Of a DNA stretch of 64,000 nt, positions 7,753 to 15,870 are shown piece after piece; positions within the stretch are counted from its first letter, which is position 1, and each line of letters begins with the position of its first letter. The stretch is taken from NCBI GenBank assembly GCA_900541925.1, contig UQMB01000002.1, positions 124,001 through 188,000 on the forward strand, in the 5' to 3' direction. The position numbers were made by a program, and so were the translations under genes. A model generated the notes under the pieces. That model was given only the letters and a program-made list of their open reading frames with translations, was not told the DNA's origin and made no database searches. This DNA comes from an uncultured Bacteroidales bacterium (lineage in GTDB: Bacteria; Bacteroidota; Bacteroidia; Bacteroidales; UBA932).

Positions 7753-8121
7753 ATGGCCGACAACTATCTGGAAAAGAAATACGACGAATACCTCCACGGC
7801 AAGAGCGTGATAAGGCGGGCCAATCCGTCACTGGACACTCTTCTTGGCAAGGTTGCAGGACCGCAGGAGCGCACGGACGAGGGTTATGCCGTCAAGCAGG
7901 CCCAGCTGGACGCGGTCATGCGGTCGGTCTCCAGGCTAGGCCTCGACGCGGAGCTGTCCTCCGACGAGCGGGGCGGACGGATATTACTGCGCGGACGCTC
8001 GCCCGAAGAGTTGGGCGCGCTGACCCTCGCGGCAAGGCTTAAAGCCGCCGAACTGGGCCTGCACAGCAGACAAGTCCTCCATCACGATGAAGGACTTGCC
8101 GAAATCACGCTGTACAGATAG
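7753..8121 (+). CDS. Conserved-looking small protein, function unknown
   Basis: 122 residues starting MADNYLEKKYDEYLHGKSVI. It is hydrophilic with no signal peptide or membrane segment. Residues 50-122 could form an alpha/beta fold (a helix QAQLDAVMRSVSRLGLDAEL, then strands GGRILLRG and LAEITLYR). The gene is real by base composition and by filling the gap exactly: its stop is two bases from the stop of the convergent aminotransferase. The N-terminal motif MADNYLEKK seems familiar from other Bacteroidales, but I cannot assign a role. Confidence 0.65.
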   Translation: MADNYLEKKYDEYLHGKSVIRRANPSLDTLLGKVAGPQERTDEGYAVKQAQLDAVMRSVSRLGLDAELSSDERGGRILLRGRSPEELGALTLAARLKAAELGLHSRQVLHHDEGLAEITLYR

Positions 8122-8123
8122 CG

Positions 8124-9323
8124 TCAGACTCTCCCGGGATACTCCTCAAGAGCTTTCTGGAGCACGACAAGGGCCTTGGCCAGATCCTCCTTGCAGAGCA
8201 CATAGGCGATCCTGACCTCCTGACGGCCCTCGCCCGGCTCGGTGTAGAATCCGGACGCCGGAGCCATCATCACTGTGGCGCCTTCATAACGGAAGTCGCT
8301 AAGACACCAGACGCAGAACTTCTCGGCATCATCCACCGGCAGCCTGGCCACAGTATAGAACGCCCCCATAGGAATCGGGGAATACACTCCCGGAATCTTG
8401 TTGAGTCCGTCAATCAGGAAGTTGCGGCGGTCCAGATATTCCTCATAGACCCCGTGCAGATAGTCCTTGGACACATCTATGGACGCGGCGGCAACGAGCT
8501 GGCCTATGAGCGGAGGAGAGAGCCGGGCCTGGCAGAACTTCATCACGGCCTCGTGGACTTTCTTGTTGTGGGTGCACAGGCAGCCGACGCGCGTACCGCA
8601 CTCGGAATAGCGCTTCGACACGGAATCGAACAGGACGACGTTGTCGTCTATCCCGTCCAGATGGAAAGCGGAGATGTACGGCATCCCGGTGTAGATGAAC
8701 TCGCGGTAGACCTCGTCGCTGAAAAGGAAGAGGTTATGCTTCTTCACGATGTCACGCAGCTGGAGCATCTCCTTGCGCGTGTACAGGTATCCGGTAGGGT
8801 TGTTGGGGTTGCAGATGAGGATGGCCTTCGTCCTGTCGGTGATCTGCTTCTCGAAAGCCTCCACGGGAGGCAGTCTGAAACCGTCTTCTATGCGGGTCTT
8901 GACGCTCTTTATGACGGCGCCGACAGAAATCGCGAACGCCATGTAGTTGGCGTAGAACGGGTCCGTGATGATAATCTCGTCTCCGGGGTCAAGACAGGCG
9001 AGGAACGCGAACAGCACGGCTTCCGAACCGCCGGCCGTGATGATGATCTCCTCCGGAGAGAGGAAAATGCCATATTCGGCATAGTACTTCACCATTTGCG
9101 TGCGCAGATCCAGCAGTCCGTCGGACGGGCTGTACTCGAGTATCTCACGGTCGATATGGTGCAGGGCTTCAAGGGCGCACTGAGGTGTCTTGATGTCGGG
9201 CTGGCCTATGTTGAGATGGTAAACGTGCACGCCGTTGCGTTTCGCCTCGTCTGCGTACGGGGCGAGTTTACGGATCGGAGAGAACGGCATATTCTCCGCC
9301 CGATGTGATATCTCCATTGACAT
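8124..9323 (-). CDS. PLP-dependent class I/II aminotransferase (AspB-like)
   Basis: 399 residues of fold type I aminotransferase. Visible are the substrate-loop motif HLNIGQPDIKTP, ITAGGSEAVLFAF, the NNPTG motif (CNPNNPTGYLYT), FSDEVYREF with the Asp that contacts the pyridine nitrogen, and SVSKRYSECGTRVGC with the Schiff-base lysine. The C-terminal arginine region reads EVRIAYV. It would transfer amino groups between an amino acid, probably aspartate or an aromatic one, and a 2-oxo acid in the cytoplasm; the exact substrate cannot be told. Starts MSMEISH; the second Met is a possible alternative. A -7 box lies 24 bases upstream. Confidence 0.9.
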   Translation of the reverse strand: MSMEISHRAENMPFSPIRKLAPYADEAKRNGVHVYHLNIGQPDIKTPQCALEALHHIDREILEYSPSDGLLDLRTQMVKYYAEYGIFLSPEEIIITAGGSEAVLFAFLACLDPGDEIIITDPFYANYMAFAISVGAVIKSVKTRIEDGFRLPPVEAFEKQITDRTKAILICNPNNPTGYLYTRKEMLQLRDIVKKHNLFLFSDEVYREFIYTGMPYISAFHLDGIDDNVVLFDSVSKRYSECGTRVGCLCTHNKKVHEAVMKFCQARLSPPLIGQLVAAASIDVSKDYLHGVYEEYLDRRNFLIDGLNKIPGVYSPIPMGAFYTVARLPVDDAEKFCVWCLSDFRYEGATVMMAPASGFYTEPGEGRQEVRIAYVLCKEDLAKALVVLQKALEEYPGRV

Positions 9324-9347
9324 AGCTGGTTACTGTTCAGTGTCCTT

Positions 9348-9355
9348 CAAAGATA
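9348..9355 (-). promoter_or_regulatory. -7 element of the aminotransferase gene
   Basis: Minus strand TATCTTTG at 9355-9348, 24 bases before the start codon; the -33 position is poor. Confidence 0.4.
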
Positions 9356-9409
9356 TGAATAATTGCCAAAAAATTCACTATCTTGCAAGGCAGTAACACT
9401 ATTTTACAG

Positions 9410-11383
9410 ATGAAAACCCTGAACAAGCTTATTTTGAGCCTCGCGGCTGCAGCCGCAGCCGGAGTGCCGGCCATGGCGAGAGAACTTGAAATCAATCTCT
9501 CGAAGCCCGGAGCCCACATCCAGCCGACTATGTACGGCATTTTCTTCGAAGACATAAATTTCGCCGCTGACGGCGGCCTCTATGCGGAGCTGGTCAAGAA
9601 CCGCTCGTTCGAGTTCCCGGACGCCCTGCAGGGATGGAAGAGTTTCGGCAAGGTGGAAGTCCTGGGCGACGGTCCATTCGAGCGCAACCCGCACTATGTC
9701 AGGCTCTCCGACCCGGGGCACCACGACAAGTACACCGGGCTCGACAACGAGGGCTTCTTCGGGATAGGCCTCAAGAAGGACGCCAGGTACCGCTTCAGCG
9801 TATGGGCCAGGGCCCCGTTCGGGGGCGAAGGCAAGATAAGGATAGAATTCGTGGATCCGGCCTCTGACGAGGAAAGGCAGTACTTCTGCCAGGCCAGGAT
9901 AAGCGTAGATTCCAGGGAATGGAAACTCTACGAGGTGGAGATGACTTCTGACAGGACTGACCCGAAAGCCGTCCTGCGCATATTTGACGAGGCCCCGGAA
10001 GTGACGGTCGACCTCGAGCACGTGTCCCTGTTCCCTGTGGACACTTGGATGGGACACCGCAACGGTATGCGCAAGGACCTCGCCCAGGCTCTCGCAGACC
10101 TGCATCCGGGAGTGTTCCGCTTCCCGGGAGGCTGCATCGTCGAGGGCACTGACCTCGCCACCCGCTACAACTGGAAGAATTCAGTGGGCCCGGTGGAGAA
10201 CCGCCCGCTCAACGAAAACCGCTGGCAGTACACCTTCCCGCACCGTTTCTACCCTGACTACTATCAGAGCTACGGACTGGGATTCTATGAGTTCTTCCTG
10301 CTCAGCGAAGAGATCGGCAGCGAACCTCTCCCGATATTGAGCTGCGGACTCGCCTGCCAGTTCCAGAACAGCGACGAGAGCGCCCACGTGCCGGTGGATG
10401 AGCTCCAGCCGTACATAGATGACGCGCTCGACCTGATTGAGTTCGCCAACGGCGGCACGGACACGGAATGGGGCGGGCTGCGCGCAAGCATGGGACACCC
10501 TGAGCCGTTCAACCTCAAGATGATAGGCATAGGCAACGAGCAGTGGGGCGAGGAATACCCGGCAAGACTCGAACCTTTCATCAAGGCCATCAGGGCCAAG
10601 TATCCGGAAATCAGGATAGTGGGTTCGTCCGGTCCCGACTCCGAAGGCGACAAGTTCGACTTCCTCTGGCCGGAGATGCGCCGTCTGAAGGCCGATCTGG
10701 TGGACGAGCATTTCTACAGGCCATACGAGTGGTTCCTCAAAGAGGGCGCCCGCTATGACAACTACGACCGCAAGGGTCCTAAAGTATTCGCCGGCGAGTA
10801 TGCCTGCCACGCCAAAGGACGCAAGTACAACCATTTCTACGCGTCACTCCTCGAGGCGGCATTCATGACCGGACTTGAGAGGAACGCGGACATAGTGCAC
10901 ATGGCCACCTACGCGCCGCTCTTCGCCCATGTGGAAGGATGGCAGTGGAGGCCTGACCTCATCTGGTACGACAACCTCCGCTCGTTCCGCACGGCAAGCT
11001 GGCACGTGCAGCAGATGTACTCCGAATACAAGGGAGAGAGAGTGCTCAAGACCACTTCAGGCGGGGTCCCTCTGTGCGGCGCTGAAGGCCAGGACGGTCT
11101 TTTCGCAAGCGCGGTGCTCGACGGGGACATGGTTTATGTCAAGATCGTCAACACGACCCCGGACGAGCAGAGGGTGGAGCTCAAGTTCAACGGGCTCAAG
11201 AGGAGACAGAAAATAGAGGCCGACAAGAGAGTGAACCTACACTCGTACGACCTCTATGAAGACAACAGCCTGGACGACCCCGACGCGTTCGCCCCATATA
11301 CGGAGGAGTTCGACTTCACGGACGGGAGCGTGGATGCGGAGCCTTACAGCTTCTCAATCTACTGCTTCAGGATTGCCAGGTAG
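9410..11383 (+). CDS. GH51 alpha-L-arabinofuranosidase, exported
   Basis: 657 residues from the ATG at 9410 (MKTLNKLILSLAAAAAAGVP), a signal peptide cut near AMARE. The GH51 start ISxTxxGIFFEDIN is visible as IQPTMYGIFFEDINFAADGG. A beta-sandwich insert (about 90-210) carries carbohydrate-binding-like strands. The catalytic barrel has RFPGGCIVEG, the acid/base Glu377 in GIGNEQWGEEYP and the nucleophile Glu463 in FAGEYACH. A C-terminal beta domain follows. The enzyme releases terminal alpha-L-arabinofuranose from arabinoxylan or arabinan oligosaccharides, here probably in the periplasm. Its end overlaps the convergent GNAT gene by 30 bases. A GH127 enzyme 2 kb away acts on the opposite anomer. 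Confidence 0.93.
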   Translation: MKTLNKLILSLAAAAAAGVPAMARELEINLSKPGAHIQPTMYGIFFEDINFAADGGLYAELVKNRSFEFPDALQGWKSFGKVEVLGDGPFERNPHYVRLSDPGHHDKYTGLDNEGFFGIGLKKDARYRFSVWARAPFGGEGKIRIEFVDPASDEERQYFCQARISVDSREWKLYEVEMTSDRTDPKAVLRIFDEAPEVTVDLEHVSLFPVDTWMGHRNGMRKDLAQALADLHPGVFRFPGGCIVEGTDLATRYNWKNSVGPVENRPLNENRWQYTFPHRFYPDYYQSYGLGFYEFFLLSEEIGSEPLPILSCGLACQFQNSDESAHVPVDELQPYIDDALDLIEFANGGTDTEWGGLRASMGHPEPFNLKMIGIGNEQWGEEYPARLEPFIKAIRAKYPEIRIVGSSGPDSEGDKFDFLWPEMRRLKADLVDEHFYRPYEWFLKEGARYDNYDRKGPKVFAGEYACHAKGRKYNHFYASLLEAAFMTGLERNADIVHMATYAPLFAHVEGWQWRPDLIWYDNLRSFRTASWHVQQMYSEYKGERVLKTTSGGVPLCGAEGQDGLFASAVLDGDMVYVKIVNTTPDEQRVELKFNGLKRRQKIEADKRVNLHSYDLYEDNSLDDPDAFAPYTEEFDFTDGSVDAEPYSFSIYCFRIAR

Positions 11384-11935
11384 CCTCTCCATCGACGGGT
11401 CGAAGCCCCTGTAGCCTTGAGCCTCCACGGACACGGCGATGTCCTGTATCAAAGACCAGTAAGAGTCTCTGTCGAAAGCATCGCCTCCACACCAGAGCAC
11501 CTCGAAGGCCATATTGCAATATTTGAAGAGCCATCCGCTCTCATGGAAAGCATTGCGCAGATAGAAGCCCTTGCGGCGAGACCTCTGCGCAGCGTTTTCC
11601 GCATCAGGGTCAAGCGGCTCGATGTCGAGCACGACCTGCCTCTGCGGATAAGCCTCACGTATCATCCCTAGCGCCTGCGTCCCGCAGCCGGAAGAGCGGC
11701 AGGAGCTGTCTATGGCGAGGAAGAACACATAGACTGTCTTCACGCCTTTGTAGACGGAAGTGAAACCGATATAGGACTCGCCCTCGCATATGGCCCACAG
11801 GTCAAGTTCCCCCTTGTCGCACATCGCCGCCTGCACGGCGGCCGGAAGCCGCTCCTCCGGCGGGAAAGCCTCAAGATTGGTCCTTTCGATCATTTCAAGG
11901 TACGGGCTGTCCGTACCGGCTTTTACAAGTATCAT
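11354..11935 (-). CDS. GNAT-family acetyltransferase
   Basis: 193 residues. An N-terminal segment ERTNLEAFPPEERLP is typical of GNAT starts. The central strands LDLWAICEGESYIGFTSVYK and VYVFFLAIDSSCRSSGCG lead into the acetyl-CoA pyrophosphate loop (RSSGCGTQAL, an R-x-x-G-x-G/A pattern). LDIEPLDPDAENAAQRSRRK and FYLRNAFHESG match the 'D-E----N--A---Y---GF' end motif. It would acetylate a small molecule or protein in the cytoplasm; substrate unknown. Its start overlaps the stop of the flavoprotein gene by 4 bases (ATGA), so it is co-translated with it. Confidence 0.8.
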   Translation of the reverse strand: MILVKAGTDSPYLEMIERTNLEAFPPEERLPAAVQAAMCDKGELDLWAICEGESYIGFTSVYKGVKTVYVFFLAIDSSCRSSGCGTQALGMIREAYPQRQVVLDIEPLDPDAENAAQRSRRKGFYLRNAFHESGWLFKYCNMAFEVLWCGGDAFDRDSYWSLIQDIAVSVEAQGYRGFDPSMERLPGNPEAVD

Positions 11936-13287
11936 AAACCAAGGATGTATTTAGCTGCGCTGCCGCCGGCAAGCGCCCCGGTGGAGAATGCCGTCTGGAG
12001 GTTGTACCCTCCGGTGTCAGAGTCCACATCCAGCACCTCTCCGCAGAAGAAAAGTCCGGGCACGACCCGGGAAGCCATGGTCTTGGCGACTACGGACTCT
12101 GATGACACGCCCCCGGCGGTCACCACCGCCCTCTCGTAACCCACAAAACCCGCTATGTCGAACCTCCAGGATTTCAACGCCTTGGCTATGGTAGGCAGAT
12201 TCACCCAGAGTTTGGTGTCCGTGCGGGAACGGCGTTCAAGGGTCATTATGCCGGGATTCATCTCGACGAAGGCGGGTATGAGATCCCAGGGCATCAGCTT
12301 GCCCAGCAGTATCCTGCACTTCTCCTTCTCTCGCAGACGGACGGAGCGCGGGTCCTTGTCCACCTCTTTCCAGAGCTGTCCGACCCTCTCCGTAAGTTCA
12401 GTCAGGGACACGCCCGGCTTGAGGTCCAGCGACAGAGAGACCCTGGCCCCGTTGAGCATGGACTTCACGGCCTTACGGCTGAGCTGGAAGCCGAGCGGGC
12501 CCTCAAGTCCGCCGTCGGTGAAGTCGATGTCGCCGAATTCCGTGCCGCCATCCGTCCCGCCTATCTCAAGGGAAAGCGAGATGTTCTTGAGGTGGACTCC
12601 GCAGAGTTTCTCGCCGAGCGGAGAGAGCGCCGTGCTCCTGTCTATATGCAGCCCCTTGCCTTCCACAAGCTTGTATCCCCTCGGGACGAGGGCTGTGAGG
12701 GAAGGGAAGGTCGGCTCTATCTTATGCCCGAGTTCCTCCGCCCAGCGAAGCCCGTCGCCGCTTGAGCCTGTCCCCGGATAGCTCAGGCCGCCGGTGGCGA
12801 GAATGAGTGTCCGGCAGTTCCATACGGATCCGTCGGAGAGGGCGAGTGTGAATCCGGGCTTGACGCTCTCCACCTCAGCCTCACACACAATCTTGACTCC
12901 CAACGAGTTGCAGGCATTCACCAGGGTATCCACCACATCCGAGGCCCTGTATGACTCCGGGAAAGCCCTGTCTCCCCTCTCCACAACGCTGCGCATGCCG
13001 AACATGGCGAACCAGTCGAGCAGAGCCACCGGAGGGAGGGTGTAGAAAGCCGATTTCACAAAATTGGGGTTGCTCCGGATGTGGGCGGAGAACTCGTTCC
13101 AGTCTTTGACATTAGTGAGATTGCAACGCCCCTTGCCCGTAATCATCACTTTCCTCGCGGGACGCGGCATCTTCTCGAGCAGCGTCACCTGGGCATCTGA
13201 ACCGGCGCTCACGAGAGTCTTCGCGGCACAGTAAGCCGCCATCAGCCCGGAAGCGCCGCCTCCGACCACCACTATGTCACTCTTCAT
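11932..13287 (-). CDS. YhiN/HI0933-family FAD-dependent oxidoreductase
   Basis: 451 residues. A Rossmann FAD-binding start (IVVVGGGASGLMAAYCAA) is followed by the family hallmark RKVMITGKGRCNLTN near residue 45, and later ILATGGLSYPGTGSSGDG. The C-terminal FFCGEVLDVDSDTGGYNLQT closes the FAD site. These are the signatures of the HI0933 (YhiN, 'aminoacetone oxidase') flavoproteins, whose cellular substrate is not established. Length is normal. It lies between GH127 (one shared base at 13287) and the GNAT gene, so all three appear to form one transcript. Confidence 0.88.
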   Translation of the reverse strand: MKSDIVVVGGGASGLMAAYCAAKTLVSAGSDAQVTLLEKMPRPARKVMITGKGRCNLTNVKDWNEFSAHIRSNPNFVKSAFYTLPPVALLDWFAMFGMRSVVERGDRAFPESYRASDVVDTLVNACNSLGVKIVCEAEVESVKPGFTLALSDGSVWNCRTLILATGGLSYPGTGSSGDGLRWAEELGHKIEPTFPSLTALVPRGYKLVEGKGLHIDRSTALSPLGEKLCGVHLKNISLSLEIGGTDGGTEFGDIDFTDGGLEGPLGFQLSRKAVKSMLNGARVSLSLDLKPGVSLTELTERVGQLWKEVDKDPRSVRLREKEKCRILLGKLMPWDLIPAFVEMNPGIMTLERRSRTDTKLWVNLPTIAKALKSWRFDIAGFVGYERAVVTAGGVSSESVVAKTMASRVVPGLFFCGEVLDVDSDTGGYNLQTAFSTGALAGGSAAKYILGL

Positions 13288-15209
13288 TATAAGTCCTTGT
13301 CTTTAAGCCATACTGCCATCTTGCCGGCCCCCCTGTGATTCCAGGCATAGTACGGGATGAGGGTGAGTGAGCCGGCGCGGATGACATCGATTCCGTTGAG
13401 GAGGTCTCCGCGACGCTCCACGTCCATGCTTACATCCCTGGAAATCCCGGCCACGGTGACATCACCGGCGTTGTCAGGCCATTCGGCGCAGTACACAAGA
13501 GGCCCGCGCTCCACGGCAAGCCGACCCCGGTCAGCCTCGACCGCCTCGTCCGCCTTGACGAGACGCGGCTCCATGTCAAGATGGAGGACGATCTCGTCGC
13601 CCTTCTTCCATTTGCGCGAGATGCAGGAATAGCCATTCTCGAGCACCGGCTCAACTTCCTCACCGTTGACGCTCACGCTCCACGAAGAAGGCTTTGAGTC
13701 AGCGAATGTATACAGGTCGCCCTGGACCACCTCTCCCCTGGCCCACCCGGGGATGCGCAGTTTCAACGGGAACTCGCCGGCCTTGTTCTCCTCTATCCTG
13801 ATGCGGACGTCGCCGTCCCACGGGTACGAAGTCTCCTGGCTGAGGCTGACTTTCCGTCCCGCAATCTTGTGAGTCATCGTATTAGGCATATACAGATTGA
13901 CATACAGGTCATCCCCGCCGGAGGCATAGACATATCCCGGCACTGAAGGGATGAAGCGGCATATATTCGACGGGCAGCAGGCGCAGCCGAACCAAGGCTG
14001 CCTATGATGGCTGCCGTCAGACTCGAGAGGATTCGGGTAGAAGAAAGCGCCGCCGTCAAGCGACACGCCAGAGATCAGGCCGTTATAAAGAGTACGCTCA
14101 AGCACGTCGTAATATGAGGCGTCACCGTGCAGGAAGAACATCCTCGATGCCGTATAGACATTGCCGATGGCGGCACAGGTCTCGCAATAGGATGTAAGGT
14201 TCGGAAGTTCATAATTGTCACCGAAAGCCTCGCCGGCATAGCGCGAGCCCACGCCACCGGTAAGATAAAGCTTCTTGGTGACGATGTTGTCCCATATCCT
14301 GTCTATCGCCGCGATGTAGTCCTTGTCGCCGGTCAGCGCGGCCACATCGGCTATGCCGGAATACATGTACTCGGCCCTGACGGCATGACCCACGGCCTCG
14401 TCCTGCTCCATTATCGGGAGGTGGGACTGCGAGTATTCCTGCCGCACGGAGGTGTAGCCCCGCTTGTCCAGGAAGTACTTGGCCTGGTCGAGATACTTCT
14501 TGTCCCCGGTGGCGCGATAGAGTCTCGCAAGGGCCATCTCCGCTATCTGATGCCCGGGAACTCTCGCCACCTGGCCCTCGCCGTCCCCGATCTCACGGCA
14601 CACGCAGTCGGCATAGCGTATGGCTATGTCGAGGAAGTTGCGCTTGCCGGTGGCCTGCCAATGGGCCACGGCCCCGTCGACCATGTGGCCGAGATTGTAG
14701 AACTCGTGGCTGAGCTTCTCGACCTGTGACCAGCGCTGCGGGCCCTCCCACTTGTGCGGATGCCACGGGTTCATCTGGCGTGCGGTGTTGAGATATCCGT
14801 CCGGCTCCTGCGCGGCGGCGACCAGGACGAGCACGCTGTCGATATAGCTCTCCAGTTTCGCGTCAGGATAGGTCTGGAGGATGTAGGAAGCGCCTTCTAT
14901 GGTCTTATAGACATCCGTGTCGTCAAACGCCAGGCCCTCGACCTTGTATGTGGAGTCCGGACGGGTGGCGCGGACGAAATTGTCATACCGCCCCGTCTCC
15001 TCGCACTTGCTGAACGCAAGCGGTATGGTCACTTCTCGGCTCGCCTTGAGACGCTGTCCCCAGAATGAATCCTCGACAACTTTGACCTCGGTAAAAGGTA
15101 CCGGCTCTATCGGATAGCCCGTGGAGGCCCCGGACTTCCCGTCGCCGGAGCAGGACGCCGCCAGAACTGCAAGGGCAGCTGATGCGATCAGTGTAATCTT
15201 GTGTGGCAT
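13287..15209 (-). CDS. GH127 beta-L-arabinofuranosidase, lipoprotein
   Basis: 640 residues. Lipoprotein signal MPHKITLIASAALAVLAASC with the Cys at residue 20. An (alpha/alpha)6 barrel follows (FWGQRLKASREVTIPLAF, then GAVAHWQATGKRNFLDIAIR). The zinc-binding pair and nucleophile region of GH127 are present: YCETCAAIGNV (Glu, Cys) and WFGCACCPSNICRF (Cys-Cys, one the nucleophilic Cys in characterised members). The enzyme removes beta-L-arabinofuranose from glycoproteins or plant glycans. It heads a three-gene unit with the flavoprotein and GNAT genes. Surface or periplasmic location follows from the lipobox. Confidence 0.92.
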   Translation of the reverse strand: MPHKITLIASAALAVLAASCSGDGKSGASTGYPIEPVPFTEVKVVEDSFWGQRLKASREVTIPLAFSKCEETGRYDNFVRATRPDSTYKVEGLAFDDTDVYKTIEGASYILQTYPDAKLESYIDSVLVLVAAAQEPDGYLNTARQMNPWHPHKWEGPQRWSQVEKLSHEFYNLGHMVDGAVAHWQATGKRNFLDIAIRYADCVCREIGDGEGQVARVPGHQIAEMALARLYRATGDKKYLDQAKYFLDKRGYTSVRQEYSQSHLPIMEQDEAVGHAVRAEYMYSGIADVAALTGDKDYIAAIDRIWDNIVTKKLYLTGGVGSRYAGEAFGDNYELPNLTSYCETCAAIGNVYTASRMFFLHGDASYYDVLERTLYNGLISGVSLDGGAFFYPNPLESDGSHHRQPWFGCACCPSNICRFIPSVPGYVYASGGDDLYVNLYMPNTMTHKIAGRKVSLSQETSYPWDGDVRIRIEENKAGEFPLKLRIPGWARGEVVQGDLYTFADSKPSSWSVSVNGEEVEPVLENGYSCISRKWKKGDEIVLHLDMEPRLVKADEAVEADRGRLAVERGPLVYCAEWPDNAGDVTVAGISRDVSMDVERRGDLLNGIDVIRAGSLTLIPYYAWNHRGAGKMAVWLKDKDL

Positions 15210-15225
15210 AACAGAAACAAAAAAA

Positions 15226-15321
15226 GGGAAAGCTTAGCACATCGCACCGCTACGACCTCCTACCTTTGCTGCCTTCCGGCCCTGGAGGATTTGGAGGGAG
15301 CTGGTCGTGTACGACTTTCCC
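15226..15321 (-). ncRNA. ffs: Signal recognition particle RNA, small bacterial type
   Basis: Minus strand begins GGGAAAG (15321-15315) and ends CTTTCCC (15232-15226), which pair to close a single long hairpin of 96 nt. The apex carries the conserved SRP loop CAGGGCCGGAAGGCAGCA, with a GGAA tetraloop and the symmetrical Ffh-binding internal loop. A T-run (15225-15219) follows. SRP RNA binds Ffh and directs membrane proteins to the translocon. It sits alone between cytidine deaminase and GH127. Confidence 0.95.
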
Positions 15322-15325
15322 GTTG

Positions 15326-15333
15326 CAAATATA
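15326..15333 (-). promoter_or_regulatory. -7 element of the SRP RNA gene
   Basis: Minus strand TATATTTG at 15333-15326 ends 5 bases before the predicted RNA 5' end at 15321, a good distance for this promoter class. The -33 region is TTCA. Confidence 0.6.
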
Positions 15334-15341
15334 ATAAAAAA

Positions 15342-15815
15342 TCAGATACAGTTGAATATCATCGGGAGTATGTCGTCCACTTTCTCGAACTTCAATATCT
15401 TGTCGGAAGCCACCATCAGCACGGACATGGGCTTCCCGGACTTGGCCTGATACTGGGCCATCACCTGGCGGCAGGCTCCGCATGGGGTGGCGGGGCTGGT
15501 ACCGAGCCGCCCGTGCACCCCGCCAGCCACGGCGATGCTGAGCATGTCCTTGTCCGGATACCTGGCACCTGAGGCGAACATGGCCGTGCGTTCGGCACAG
15601 AGGCCTGAGGGGAAGGCGGCGTTCTCCTGGTTGGCCCCGCGGACTATCTGGCCGTTGGAGAGACGGACTGCGGCGCCCACATGGAAATGGGAATAAGGGG
15701 CATACGCGCCTGACATGGCCTCTATCGCCGCACTGACGAGCTCCCTGTCTTCAGGGATAAGCTCGTCGACGGAGGAATACTCCTGATATCGGATATGTAT
15801 ATCTTTGGTCAACAT
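15342..15815 (-). CDS. cdd: Cytidine deaminase
   Basis: 157 residues from the ATG at 15815 (MLTKDIHIRYQEYSSVDELI). Catalytic motifs are AYAPYSHFHVGAAV, then CAERTA with zinc Cys and catalytic Glu, and PCGACRQVMAQ with the other two zinc cysteines. It deaminates cytidine and deoxycytidine to uridine in pyrimidine salvage. The upstream open frame to 15971 is antisense to mnmA and was excluded. The divergent -7 box at 15844-15837 supports this start. Its 3' end abuts the SRP RNA promoter. Confidence 0.93.
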   Translation of the reverse strand: MLTKDIHIRYQEYSSVDELIPEDRELVSAAIEAMSGAYAPYSHFHVGAAVRLSNGQIVRGANQENAAFPSGLCAERTAMFASGARYPDKDMLSIAVAGGVHGRLGTSPATPCGACRQVMAQYQAKSGKPMSVLMVASDKILKFEKVDDILPMIFNCI

Positions 15816-15836
15816 CTTCAATGTGGTTAAACTTCT

Positions 15837-15856
15837 CAAATATATGACTAATTTTG
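15837..15856. promoter_or_regulatory. Overlapping divergent cdd / mnmA promoters
   Basis: Minus strand TATATTTG (15844-15837), with TTTA at -33 after 19 bases, serves cdd. Plus strand TAATTTTG (15849-15856) serves mnmA. The two -7 boxes are 4 bases apart, so polymerase binding should be mutually exclusive. Confidence 0.55.
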
Positions 15857-15870
15857 CGGATATTAAAAAC

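Noticed and set aside
7527..8042. 171-codon plus-strand frame and similar small frames at 61892-62488, 63467-63682 and 63578-63787
   Set aside because: Their shared peptide words come from the dispersed repeat element. Copy B has in-frame stops in the corresponding frame, so the similarity reflects DNA, not protein.
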